Of a stretch of DNA of 64,000 bases, positions 42,837-53,800 are shown one piece after another. A model generated the notes under the pieces. That model had not been told where the DNA came from. It ran no database searches and saw only the letters and a list, made by a program, of their open reading frames with translations. The position numbers and the translations under genes are program-made. The DNA is from Heliopora coerulea (lineage: Eukaryota; Cnidaria; Anthozoa; Scleralcyonacea; Helioporidae). The DNA lies in assembly GCA_030142905.1 (NCBI GenBank), contig JASJOG010000114.1, forward strand, positions 993,001 through 1,057,000, read 5' to 3'. Position 1 is the stretch's first letter; the number at the start of each line of letters is the position of its first letter.

Positions 42837-43192
42837 TGCTGGGTGATTACTATAGTACTTAGATTGAAATGTCTAGCTGAGAATGCAAGCTTTACAAGTT
42901 GACTAGTTCTGTTCTTCACATACTTACCACTAGCACAATCATCAAGAATGATTAGACTATTTGTTCCTGCAGCATATTTAACCACATACTTTAAATATAA
43001 CTCAACATTGTCTTGATCACAAGGTATTCCAATATAGTATTTGTCTTTATCATACTTCCACTTGAAGGTTGGACAAATTAGGAAAATATAGTCAAAGTGT
43101 CCATTATATTCTTTTTCTAGCATTTCTAAAAGGTAGTAAGTTTTACCACATGCTGTCGTTCCAACAATAATCATATTAAATGGTGTTTCCAC
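42837..43192 (-). pseudogene. Polinton C packaging ATPase, N-terminal piece
   Basis: Carries Walker A (GTTACGKTYYLLE) and Walker B (NSLIILDDCASGK), then SARHFNLSTIVITQ, where element D interrupts it. The initiation codon appears as GTG (43192) after TAAAATAAAAA, where related genes have ATG, so the start may also be mutated. Together with 35275-35379 and 18573-18690 this makes one ATPase gene split by two insertions. Confidence 0.85.
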
Positions 43193-43206
43193 TTTTTATT
43201 TTATGT

Positions 43207-44407
43207 TTAATATTGTATGGATATTAAGTCTTTATTCACAATATTCAAAAGACCATCTGATAAAACATAAATTTTACACATTACATTTGCAGTTATTGTT
43301 GTTTTCTTAATTTCCAGTAAAAGTCCAGATTGAGTGTTTACAAGTTTTTTACCATTTCCATGTATGAACTTATCATTGATAGTTCTCAAATCTACAACCA
43401 TTGCAAATTTATCTTTAAAAAAGTCTTGAAGTGTCATATTTTTTTCTTAATTATATTTAAATACTCTATTTGCTTCCTTAAAGAATCTTGACTTAGGTAT
43501 TCCTTGACTACAAACAAAATTTGGAATTCCCTCAATGGTTACTTTTACACTTTCAATATTTGGATATACAAATTGTTCAGAATCTGTAACGGTTTTATTT
43601 CTGAAAAGTAACACGATTGCTTTCATACTTTTTCTTGGAAGATTCATAGTTTCATTAACAGTTGTACTATCTTCATTCCATTCTGTTGTTTTCATCAAAG
43701 TAACATGTTCATAACAAAGTGATCTTCCAGTTTCATATCCACTCATCACATTGTTAGCAAGGTCTTGATTTTCAAGAGTATATCCCCCAACGCTTTGACC
43801 AAACTGTGCAATCATGATATCTGTTGCTTTAGGAAGAGTTATTATAAACTGAAGATTATTAATCATATAATGAGGAGCATAAAAACCATGATCTTCAAGA
43901 GTTTTTGTTAATTTTATTCTTTGTTTTGTTTTATGCACATCATACATTAATTTATCAGAAACTTTTGAAGTATTTCCACTTGATGCACCCGAGTCATCTT
44001 TTGATATTAATTTTCTGAGATTTTCGCTACCAATTCCAAATTCTATCATATCATTTCATTCATTTTCTGATTTTCATAAATCTTTATAAACATTCAAAAC
44101 ACTTTCACCAGTATTATCATGAACAACTTCTCCTGCATATTTCACCACAATTCTTTCACATTATAATTTACTTAAATTACTCAAAAACCATGATTTTGCA
44201 TTTGCATTTTTAAAATCAAATTGCAGTGTCAAGGAATCTGGAACCAAACAAGTGTCTGATTTAAGTTTTGGTATATTAATATAAATTTCTTCAACTGAAT
44301 TTGCTTTGTTTGGATTAAGTTACAACATGTCTTGTTCTTGTTCCTCTAATTTCAGCCATTTTTGATCGTCTGAAACCAGGTTTCAATTCATTTGATCTTG
44401 TACCCAT
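43207..44407 (-). pseudogene. Polinton C major-capsid-like protein, broken
   Basis: Start ATG at 44407 after AATAAATAAATAA. Aligns with B throughout: KMAEIRGTRTRHVV, LRKLISKDDSGASSGN, DHGFYAPHYMINNLQFIITL, GRSLCYEHVTLMKTTEWNED, NLPRKSMKAIVLLFRNKTVT, and NTQSGLLLEIKKTTITANV near the end. Frame changes near 44320 and 43445, plus several stops (44042-44170). It lies upstream of the ATPase on the minus strand, as in B. Confidence 0.65.
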
Positions 44408-44449
44408 TTATTTATTTATTAGGAAAAAAACAAAACAAAAAAAAAGATA

Positions 44450-44470
44450 GTAGCGGTGTTTTACCGCTAC
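44450..44470. terminator. Hairpin GTAGCGGT-GTTTT-ACCGCTAC between C genes
   Basis: Perfect 8-bp stem with a 5-nt loop, between the end of the membrane-protein gene (44479) and the start of the capsid gene (44407), with A/T runs next to it. An ACCGCTACCTTTATG echo is at about 54938-54952. A transcription- or processing-termination role is a guess from position and shape. Confidence 0.4.
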
Positions 44471-44478
44471 TTTTATGT

Positions 44479-45670
44479 TTATGTTTTCTTTTTTCTTTTC
44501 GTGTATTGATTATATAGAAAGTAAGCCAATGCAATAGGTAATAACCATAGATTTTTAGCAAGGAATTCAATACCTTTTGCTCCCCACGTTAACATTTGTG
44601 CAATTAAATTCAGTATAGGTGCTATGAGTGTTCCTAGTTTCTTTGCAATGTTTGCAATAGCTTTCGGAAGACTATTCACTGCCTTTGATCCTTGCTTTAT
44701 TACTTTTCTCGCTGTGATGACTATTGTTGTTATAATACCAGCGATAGCAATAGCAACTGCTGATAAACCTACTAGATTTTCTTTTGCCCATTTCTTAAAT
44801 CTTTCAAGTCTTCCAAGGTCACTTTCTTTAGCTTCTTCATAAATGATGGATTTTGTTTCTTTATGGATAGGTCTTTCATTATTTTCTAGTCTTATATTAT
44901 CTGCTTTTAGTTTTGTAACTCTTTCTAATGATTTGTACAATTGTTCCTTTTCTTGATCTGTTTCTCTAAGCGCTTCTAGTCTCCAGTGATCAGCTTGTGT
45001 TTCGAGAAAATCTATTTTTTCCCATGGTGTTTGCCCCTTTGGATCTAAAACTCCTGCAAGTTCTCTTACATCTTGTTTACTAAGTTTGATGTCATCAACA
45101 ATGTTGCCAATGGTGTCTGATACTTTTTCCATAGAATTTTCAATGATATCACTTACAACTTCTGGTTCATTGGATTCACCGAGTCGTTGTTCAACAAGTG
45201 CAGCAGGAGTTTTTTTCATATTCTTTGATTGCTTTTTTAATATTATCCTTGAACTCATTAACATATTTATTATTTTTTTTAAATAACTCAGGTTCTAAGT
45301 TCTTGTTGACATTACCAATTTTTTTACCTTTGAAAAGAATGGAAACATTTCCTTTTTCATCTCTAACAAATAGAGTGTTGTCTAACAATATGCTATTACT
45401 TGGTCCGTTTTTCTTTTCAAGGTTAAGATTAAATATCTTTTTAAAAGACTTTTTTCTATCATTAGTCAATGATTTTCTTATTGAACCAGCATATTTTTTT
45501 ATATCATGTGTGATAGTCAACCCTACTATATTTACTTCTTGGATTACATGTGTTCATTATGTTAATGCTTTTGTTACAAGATTCATCATTGTTGTTGAAA
45601 CTTGCTTCTTCATTCCTTCTTTCATATTTCTATTTTTCATTTCAGTATCATCAAAACCACCTTCAGCCAT
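44479..45670 (-). pseudogene. Polinton C conserved two-TM membrane protein, frame-broken
   Basis: Start ATG at 45670 after TAAAATAAATAA (MAEGGFDDTEMKN). The N-terminal portion lies in two frames (45670-45191). The C-terminal 44479-45264 is one long open frame with RLERFKKWAKENLVGLSAVA, a first membrane segment (AIAIAGIITTIVITA) and a second (LWLLPIALAYFLYNQY) before a basic tail. Same gene as B 21952-23304 and A 13528-14774. Role unknown. Confidence 0.65.
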
Positions 45671-45679
45671 TTATTTATT

Positions 45680-46611
45680 TTATATACTTTGAATATTTTC
45701 TTCTGGTATCCAAGAATTGTGTTTACTATCATAACCTAAGCACTTTACTAATACCATATTTTTACCTTTCACTTTTTTCTTTTTTAATATTTTCTCCACT
45801 CCATACATATCATCCTTTTTATTCACAGCAGATAATTCCTGTTCATAAAATTTTCTGATAATTGGTTCTCCTTTAAGATCTTCTATCTCGTACATATTTC
45901 GATCACCTCTGAATACTTTCACAATTTTAAAAATCTCTTCTGTGAAATTAGCCTCATAACCTTTTTTAAAGATATTCTTATATTTAGATATCCTCACCAT
46001 ATCACCAATTCTGAATTTAGGTAGAGGAAAATCACCTAATCCATAACCATATAGTGTAAGCCAAACTTGGTCTTTGTTAGACTTGTTCACATCAGCAGGT
46101 TTCATTAATATGCTGTGTTTAGTTTGATTATAATTATTTGTAAGTTCATCTAAGATATCAACCCACTTGTAAGTTCCCTTGCTGTAGAAATACTTCCCCA
46201 TAGCTGTTTTTAGAGTTCTGTTGAATCTTTCGACTATAGCTGCTTTCCTATCTGAGTTCATAGAGAAGTATTCAACACTGTGCTCTTTCAAGAGTTCTTT
46301 GACACATATGTTGTAAAACTCTTTTCCTTCATCAAGTTGAGTGATTTTTGGGTATTTTCCAAATCTTTCTTTGAATTGTTCCAACAACCCATTCACAGCA
46401 TTTGTCATGTTTTTAGTATCCTTCTTGTATACAAGAATGGTGAATGCATATCAACTTAGAATTTCAACAGCTGTCAGTAACCAGTAATATCCTACTAATG
46501 TTTAATCCATTTTCTTTTGCTTTTTTATAGTCTTTCTGCAGATTGGTAACCTGTTTCTGGGTTGTAGTAAATGTCTCTCAACTCTTGTTCAATAAATTTT
46601 TTGTCTTTCAT
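45680..46611 (-). pseudogene. Polinton C integrase with chromodomain, in-frame UGA and deletion
   Basis: Start ATG at 46611 after TAAAAAATAA. The N-terminal about 65 codons seen in B are deleted near 46495. An in-frame TGA (46451-46453) lies in the identical context to B (VEILS / YAF). The remainder (45680-46408) is open and has the second Asp (QLDEGKEF), the Glu (AAIVERFNRTLK) and the C-terminal chromodomain (VEKILKKKKVKGKNMVLVK). The first catalytic Asp region is lost in the deletion, so this copy is inactive. Confidence 0.85.
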
Positions 46612-47261
46612 TTATTTTTTATGTAATATATGCTTCCTATTTGCATAACATTATTTGCAAAAACAGCAAAATTAAGAGAATTATACTGTCCTTTGTTAAT
46701 ACTTGCTCTGCTATCCACATTGCTGAAATGCGTTACCAATCCTTTCAGAGTTTGATCTGTGGTCAATGGTAGTGTCGCATTCATACAAATCCTTTTTCCT
46801 TCATTATCAAAATTTTTCGATTTGTCTACTGCATCACAGCATATTGATATATAATGTAATCCGCAGTTGATTTCAGCCATAGATTCACTCTCTACTTTTG
46901 TGTTTTTTTGTATAACTTTATTTTTTGTGAATCCCAGCAAAAGACCTAGATTTTTCAGATTTATGTCTTTATCAGATTCAATGACACATTTTCCATTTTC
47001 TGAAATCTTTGTTAAAGTTATTTTTCCAATACTTTTAAATTTCTCTGCTAGCATATCAAATGTCCAATATCCAGGATTGATTGACATATTATTTCCATCA
47101 TATGTGAACGTTTTATTTTGTGAACTGAAAACATTACTGTAATTCCAGTATACTGTTGCTGACTTTATAAATATCTGTGGATTGTCTTTATCTATGGTGA
47201 GAGTTTTATCCAAGTCTGGTCTTTTCTCTTTTCCCTCAATGAACACAGTTAGTCTTTTCAT
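46608..47261 (-). CDS. Probable penton / minor capsid protein (C)
   Basis: 217 aa, intact, starting after TAATAAAATAAAAT. Shares YWTFDMLAEKF, LLLGFTKNKVI, LHYISICCDAVDKSKNFDN and LPLTTDQTLKGLV with the B penton. Its stop overlaps the start of the integrase gene as ATGA (46608-46611), a translational-coupling-like arrangement. In C it is on the minus strand with the integrase; in B it is on the plus strand with the fibre. Confidence 0.6.
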   Translation of the reverse strand: MKRLTVFIEGKEKRPDLDKTLTIDKDNPQIFIKSATVYWNYSNVFSSQNKTFTYDGNNMSINPGYWTFDMLAEKFKSIGKITLTKISENGKCVIESDKDINLKNLGLLLGFTKNKVIQKNTKVESESMAEINCGLHYISICCDAVDKSKNFDNEGKRICMNATLPLTTDQTLKGLVTHFSNVDSRASINKGQYNSLNFAVFANNVMQIGSIYYIKNK

Positions 47262-47284
47262 ATTTTATTTTATTAAAAAAATAA

Positions 47285-49215
47285 ATGAATGTTGAAGATT
47301 ATGAGAAAGCTTATTATGGAAAAAACTATGAATATGTTATGAAAAATAGTAAACAAGATGTTGACATGATGAAAAAAAATTTTTTGAAAAAATATCCAAA
47401 TGCAGACATGACCAAGTTTGAATTTTTTGCAAATTTTGATAGAAATGGAAATTTTTTAGGTTCACAAATATTTTTCAAAAATAATGAATTATTATCAACA
47501 GATATAAAAAATGACACATTTAAAAATGACAAAAATATGACTAAATACCTTTACTCTAACAATGTCAAACACTGATTCTTTCCCAAAAATATTTCAGTCT
47601 GGAGGAACAATTCAACAACTTGCAAATTCAACAACATAAGGGTTTTGCTTTTGAAAAAAGCCATATATGGTTTTGGGATGAATTCTGGTAGATTATGTTT
47701 TAAATTATCCTGTGAATAAATTTAAAATTTACGTTTCTGATTTGAAATATTTTAACTCAAATTTACCAGAATTAGACACAACTATTAATCAACAAGTTCA
47801 TAATACAAAACAAGATAAGTTTGATATGTCACAACGTTATTATGATTCTTTAGTTGGGGCTTATGTTGCTTCTTACATTTGTGAAAGTTCAATAGAACAT
47901 TTAACACCCTCTGTGGAAATTCCTCTGCAGATTACTTCATTACTGAGATTTCATATTTATTTCACAATCTGCAGAATAACTAGAGAATTACAAGATGCTG
48001 TGGGTGCAACTGTAGGAAAAGGAGATCACACAGAGTTGGTAATGCAGTTGGAATAAATAGATCTGCGAATAATGAAGCAAGAAATAGAATTTTACAAAAA
48101 TATAAAGCAGATAAATTACAAGGACATTTTCCAGATTTTCACAGAAGAATTGTAGATGAGAAGAATGACTTTAAGAAATTTATTTAAAAAAAATCAGATG
48201 GAATAATGAGTACTGGTTTGATTTTGTTAAACCAAAGTATATAAGCTTACATCTATGCAATTTTAGGAAGTAAAACTGGACAAAATGTTGTTGAAAATCG
48301 TGGTTCAGCATTAGAAATGCATTGTTTTTAGAAAATTTGTGGAAGATTCTATTATAAATTATGACACATCAACATGGATACAAAATATGAATTTAGCAAT
48401 TTCTGACACAAATGTGGTTTTAGACATTGCAATTTCACCAAGTTTATGGTTATTACCATCTAAAATCATAATTCCTGGATATAATATGCTTTGTGTCGCA
48501 TCTAAAAATATGAAATTTGGGTTAAATAAGAATATAAATTATTATGGAACTCTAAGGGTACAAAAAAAGATTCATCAGGATTCAGCAATAACATCTCATT
48601 TGGATAACTTGGATGATGGTGAACTGTTACGTGACAGTTGTCATGTGCTAAGAACATTCTGGAACATTCAAACTTCCCTTAGTTTTTTCTTAATCGTACT
48701 GCTGACTCGTGCTGATGTAGAAACTTTTTAGGTTGAGTCATGAACATTGTCATGATTATTAGTAAATATAGTATATTAGGTAATTTAAGAAATGACGTAA
48801 ATTGACGTCAGTTTACGGACAGGCTATATAAGCACAACTCGCTTCAACCCTCAGTGTGTGTTTGGTGTTGTTTTATGTGCTCAAGATCGTTACCTGTATT
48901 CGAGAAGTTAACAATCGTGGTTGAACCACTTTGCTGCTGGAACCTTTTATCACTTGTCACCACTGGGTTGTCAGAGTCACATGCTTAAAGTGTCAAGAAG
49001 ACAGATAAACCTTGAACATTTTTAGTTATTGTCTTAACTCTACTTTCTTTTCTCATTTGTAAGTAAACCTTTTCATTTCTTGTTACACATCAGTAACAGA
49101 ACAAAGTGTTGTCAATCAGTTCAGAATGAGGGGACCAAGCAAGCTTGTCTCAGTTGCAATTACAGATTGTTTTTGCTGCAGTTGGTGGAATTTTGTTGTC
49201 AAAGTATTTGTTGTA
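47285..49215 (+). pseudogene. Polinton C protein with C-terminal TM, split by a solo LTR
   Basis: Homologue of B 24466-26056. Start ATG at 47285 after AAAAAAATAA. Blocks: KKYPNADMTKFEF, NMTKYLYS, KFKIYVSDLKYFNSNLPEL, QITSLLRFHIYFTICRI, INYDTSTWIQNMNLAI, then the LTR (48625-49098), then a hydrophobic IVFAAVGGILLSKYLL tail ending at 49215. Stops at about 47572, 48058 and 48186 and frame changes show decay. It lacks the GC-hairpin-encoded residues found in B. Confidence 0.65.
48625..49098 (+). mobile_element. Solo LTR (474 bp) inside a Polinton C gene
   Basis: Begins TGTTACGTGACAG and ends CATCAGTAACA, so the ends form the TGTTAC...GTAACA inverted pair. Flanked by exact 4-bp duplications GAAC (48621-48624, 49099-49102). 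Contains a GCTATATAAGC TATA box (about 48825) and a downstream TG-rich leader. Probably left by recombination between the two LTRs of a Gypsy-type element. Orientation is taken from the TATA box. Confidence 0.85.
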
Positions 49216-49336
49216 ACTTAGATTTTACTTATGTTTTACTTAGATTTCCTTGCAAGTAGACTCAAGTAGACTTCAAGTAACTTAAGTTTTACTTAGATTT
49301 GTTTGCAAGTAGATTTAAATTATATATATAAAATAA

Positions 49337-49630
49337 ATGAGTGATTCACATGCGACTGAAGGGAGCAGTAAAATGGTGCTACCTGTTCAAAGTTCACCAA
49401 AGATTACAAAAGTCGAAAAGAGTGAGAAAATTAAAGATCCTAGAAGAGTAGAAGCAGGAAAAAGACTTGCAGCAATATCAAGAAAAGCAAGAGAAAGAGC
49501 AGCAGAAGCAGCTGTGAAAAGTGAACAAAGAGAAATAAGTGACTACATAGATTTCAAATATTTCATCAGAGGGGTAGGATTTGTGGCTGCAGTTGGTAGT
49601 CTCTACTTTACATACCGACAGGACAAATGA
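49337..49630 (+). CDS. Small basic protein with one TM segment (C)
   Basis: 97 aa, starting after TATATATAAAATAA. KDPRRVEAGKRLAAISRKAR matches the B protein (28805-29287). The membrane segment FIRGVGFVAAVGSLYFTY is near the C-terminus. The frame ends at TGA 49628-49630, with a Lys/Glu-rich continuation beyond it. B has a longer, hairpin-rich tail here. Confidence 0.7.
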   Translation: MSDSHATEGSSKMVLPVQSSPKITKVEKSEKIKDPRRVEAGKRLAAISRKARERAAEAAVKSEQREISDYIDFKYFIRGVGFVAAVGSLYFTYRQDK

Positions 49631-49772
49631 CAAATAGAAGAAGAAAGAACAAAAAACAAAAGTAAGAAGAAAGAACAAAAAACAAAAGTGAATGTGATGT
49701 GAAACATGTCAAAAAGAAGAAAATTTTAGATAGTTTTGATTAATTTTTTAAATTTTTTTCCATATATAATAA

Positions 49773-50009
49773 ATGGATGAAAAAACTTTGATGAATGAAC
49801 TTTATGATTCAACTCTTGTTACAATTGGAGCTGTTGGAGTTTCAATCTTAACAAAAAAAGTTATTAATGAACAATTAGGAGTGCCTACAACATTAATGGG
49901 AACTTTAAAATTAGCAGCAGCTGTAGGATTGTCAACAGTTGGATTAAAATATGCACAAAAAAAGAAATGGATTCCTAATGATCCATTTGATAAAAAAATA
50001 AATAAATAA
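49773..50009 (+). CDS. 78-aa protein with two hydrophobic segments (C)
   Basis: Close homologue of B 29320-29553, sharing MNELYDSTLVTIGAVGV, TLKLAAAVGLSTVGLKYAQ and an IPNDPFD end. Starts after CATATATAATAA. Intact. Small membrane protein of unknown role. Confidence 0.75.
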   Translation: MDEKTLMNELYDSTLVTIGAVGVSILTKKVINEQLGVPTTLMGTLKLAAAVGLSTVGLKYAQKKKWIPNDPFDKKINK

Positions 50010-50404
50010 AACGGCAAGTGTAGTTGCAATTGGAATTTTTAATGCAGTTGCTTTTGCTGGAGCTGGATACTTATTTAGTAAACTCAATCACAGTGACTAT
50101 GAAAAAGAAATCAAACGTCACAATGAAGCAATGGAAAAATTAGCAAAAGCAAAAGAGAAATGGTATGAGGAACAAGTGAATAATAAGGACAAGATAGAAA
50201 TGCTTAGACAAAAAGCTTCTGATGCAAATGCAGATATAAATCAAACAAAACAAAGCTTTGGAAGAACTCAGAAAAATAACAAGAGAATCAAAACTAGAGG
50301 ATTACTACCAACCTTCAGACAAAATGAAAGAATATCAACTGGTTGTTGTCTCACTTATGGGACTAGATGGTGGATTCCTACTTCACAAATTGATTTCTAT
50401 TTAA
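50010..50404 (+). pseudogene. TM / coiled-coil / TM protein (C), start lost and frameshifted
   Basis: Follows the previous gene after AAATAAATAA. The expected ATG is ACG. GIFNAVAFAGAGYLFSKLNH is the N-terminal membrane segment, then EKEIKRHNEAMEKLAKAKEK and KWYEEQVNNKDKIEMLRQK coiled coil. After about 50255 the B-like sequence (LEDYYQPSDKMKEYQ, hydrophobic tail) is in another frame, ending at 50404. Homologue of B 29606-30054. Confidence 0.65.
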
Positions 50405-50439
50405 GAGAAAAAATATTATATAATAAAAGAAAGTTACTA

Positions 50440-50812
50440 CAATCCGTGAACTAAGAAAACTTGCAAAAGAAGCAAAAATCAAGTACACATCAGATCTTAA
50501 TAAAACCCAGTTATGTTAGGCATTGGGGATGGAACTAGCCGCTGCAAATGAAACGTATGAATGCTATTGTAGAGGAAAGATAAACAATAATGTAAAAATA
50601 ACTTTGGTTAATAAAAATACAGGAGAAAAACAAGAGTTTAAAAGTATGTATTCTTGTGCAAAAGCAATTGGAAAAAACCCTGGCTCTGTACCCTATATTA
50701 AAAAAAAAATAATGGTGAAATTAAAAGTTGTAATCATAGAAAATGTTCTTGTGAAAAATTATATATTGTTAAAATATTTTAAAAATTTATTTTTTTGTTT
50801 TGTTAGTTATTA
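50440..50812 (+). pseudogene. SAP-like / NUMOD1-like small protein (C), broken
   Basis: IRELRKLAKEAKIKYTSDLN then NKTQL (SAP-like), a TAG at about 50518, then KITLVNKNTGEKQEFKSMYS and CAKAIGKNPGSV (NUMOD1-like helix-turn-helix). Homologue of B 30098-30454. The 3' end beyond about 50710 is uncertain. Confidence 0.55.
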
Positions 50813-50850
50813 AATTAACAAAATAGACAGTCGAACTTGTTTGCTTTTTT

Positions 50851-53800
50851 TCATAACTTATAATGACCAATTGCTAGTGTATTAATTTTGTCTTTTAAAA
50901 TAACTCTTTTGTCATCATCTGCAGAGAGAGCTTTCTTATTAACTTGTTCAGTGAATAATTCATGTTTTCTGTGACGAATTATATTCATAGTTCTCATCTT
51001 AGGTTTTCCACTAAACAAAGTCTTTGAAATCTTTGTGACAAGTTTTCTTTTTTATCGTATTTTTCTTAACACCTTTACACTTTTTCTCTTCCTTGGCTTC
51101 ACTGGCTTCGCTGTCAATCATCTTGTATGAATATAACTTTTATCTAATTCCTAGAAATTCTTCAGTTTGATTTCCTCCACATTCATCCTTCATCATCCCT
51201 ATAACTTTCTTGTTCTTTCCAGTTGGAATTCCAGATATGTGTACTTTTGGATAGTTGCTGGTGTCAAACATGTTTTCAACATCTGGAGTAATGTCTTTGT
51301 AAAAGTCTTCTGTCTCAATCTCATAGACAAGAGAGTCTGTGTCAGTAAAAAGTAATTTTGCTTTTTTATCATACTTTGGTTTTATATAATTGTTGTGAAA
51401 GTCATACATCGAAGTCTTACTCAAATCTAAAATACTCATTCCTAAGTAAATGGGCTTGTTCAATTGTAGATTTGTCTTTTTCATATGAACTGCAATCAAG
51501 TTCCCTGAAAATATTGTTCTTTTATCATAGTTTGGTTTTGCAAGTAATTTTAATGCTTTTTTCTCGCTTGTGACTAGATGTATATCAACCCTTTTTCTAA
51601 GATTTTCCATAGTCTTACCAAACACAGAATTGTTCATTAATTTGAAAAAATCTTTCTCAAAGTCGTTCTTTGCTTTTGTTCTTAAATCAGGGTTCTTCAT
51701 GAAATTTTATACCTTTATGAATCTTTGTTATTTTTAATCCAAGACTTTCATATTGTTTCAAAATTTTGTGATGAACGTAGTTCTTTTTATCATTTAGATT
51801 TGGTATAAGTTTTTCCATTTTTCTTATAACAAGTCTTTCTGGTGCTAGTGGATATTCATTGTGAAAATCATGTAATTCTTGTGTATATTCCAAGTCAACT
51901 TCTAATATACAAGGAATATTTTTCCAATTTGATAATTCTTCTTTATTCATCCATTCAAATTCATGTGTTGGGTAAACGTTTACTCATTGCCCAACCATAT
52001 AGATTATTTGCATCTAAATAGGGAATGTATTTTGTAGGAAAATTAGGATCATATTTATCTTCCATGCATGGATTATTTGCTTTTCCGTATCAAGTCGAAA
52101 TCATTGACACGCCACCTCTGATTCCTTTTTCTACCATCAAATACATATTTGGATCGGTTAAAAGTGCTAAATTTACATTTGTCATCTTTAACATTGCATC
52201 CCAAGAAAGTCCAGGTGATGTGTAGTACCATGCAGGATCTAATTTATAGTTATCTAAGCAGACTTTTCTAAACTCTTCAAACACATCAGCTAATAACAAC
52301 ACATCTGTTTTTATATACAAATCGTGGTAATCTCTCATACTCTTCATCAGATATACCTTTATCATTAAGCAATGAATAGAACACTTCTTTTGGAGGCAAA
52401 TTTTTCTCATTAATTTATCTAGACAATCAATGTAATCATATGGATAAACACCTTTTCTTAGTAGCAACTCTCCTTTTTTCCCTGAATAATATTTTATAAT
52501 ACTGTTAAATTTATCTCTATCTAGATTATCAGCTAGTTTTTCTAAAGATGATGACATAAACTTAAAACTATCTATAAACCTAATGTTTCTTTTAATTCTT
52601 CTTCTGATTCTTTGTTGTCTACTTCATTTTCTATTTCATCCATATATTTTTTAAATTTTTCTGTGGAAATTTTATCATTCATAAATAATTTATCCATTTC
52701 TTCGAATTGTAAACGACTTTTCATAAGGCCGTTGTTTAATGATTCTTGTTGTCCTCTTTTTTAATAGTTTCAACCACAATTGTTTTTGTAAACGAAATGT
52801 ATTTTTCTTTACTCTTTGGTATACAATTAATATCACCTTCAGTAACTGCAAGATTTTTAATGAATAGATGACTGTCATAACCTTCCAGGTTATGGAATAT
52901 AACTGGTATAAAGTTTGGTGTTTTAAGTTTTAAGTTACACTTATTATGTGCTGCACCTCTATACCTTCCTGTGAAGCGACAGTGATCTCTAACTTTATCT
53001 GGATGACCTGTATCTATATATTCTTTTTTTTATTTGATTGTAAATTTTAATATTACCTAAATATCATTTACATACATGACAATGTGTTGAATATTTATAA
53101 TCCACCTTGTCCTCTTCTGTTAATATCATCTTCTTAGGAAATTTGAACTTTTCATATATTTTTTCACAGTTTCTTCTATATTGTTAACAAATATTTTAGC
53201 AGCATCATTCTCAGATATTTTTGTATAACATACTGGATCTTCAGCATATAAACTATCATCAAAAAATTTCACATAATAGCAAAATCCTGATGGCTCATGT
53301 TTCTGATATTGGTTTGTATGAGCACCGTGCTCACTTCATTCGCTATTATTAGGGTCTTGCTGTGCGGTGACTAAAGGTTTGGTGAAACATTCAAAATCTG
53401 CATAGACAACAAAAGGTACTTTATGCATTCTTCCATGATTATTAAATTTTAGAATGGCATTCTTTTCATTTGGAAATTCAGTCTTCACACAATCATATGT
53501 TGAACAATACTCTTTATGATTCTCAAGCAATGTCTCAGTGTCAAAACCATTTAGACAGTAATGACAAAAGTGTCTTTTTCTTTTTCTTTTACTTACTTGA
53601 GATGCTAGTAATCTGCTAAGACTCTTAACTAAACAATAGTGTTTGTTTCCGTCTTTATCTTTAATTAATAAAAAAATAACTGTTTTCTCACTTTTTTCTT
53701 TATGAGTTGTTAGAATATACATTTTATCTTCAGTGTCATAACCTAACACAACTATTGACATATTATTCTTCTCAAACCTGGTTATATCTGAAAACGAGGC

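Noticed and set aside
42743..43192. 149-aa intact ATPase in C
   Set aside because: The last about 30 codons lie in the TIR of element D; the gene continues at 35275-35379 and 18573-18690.
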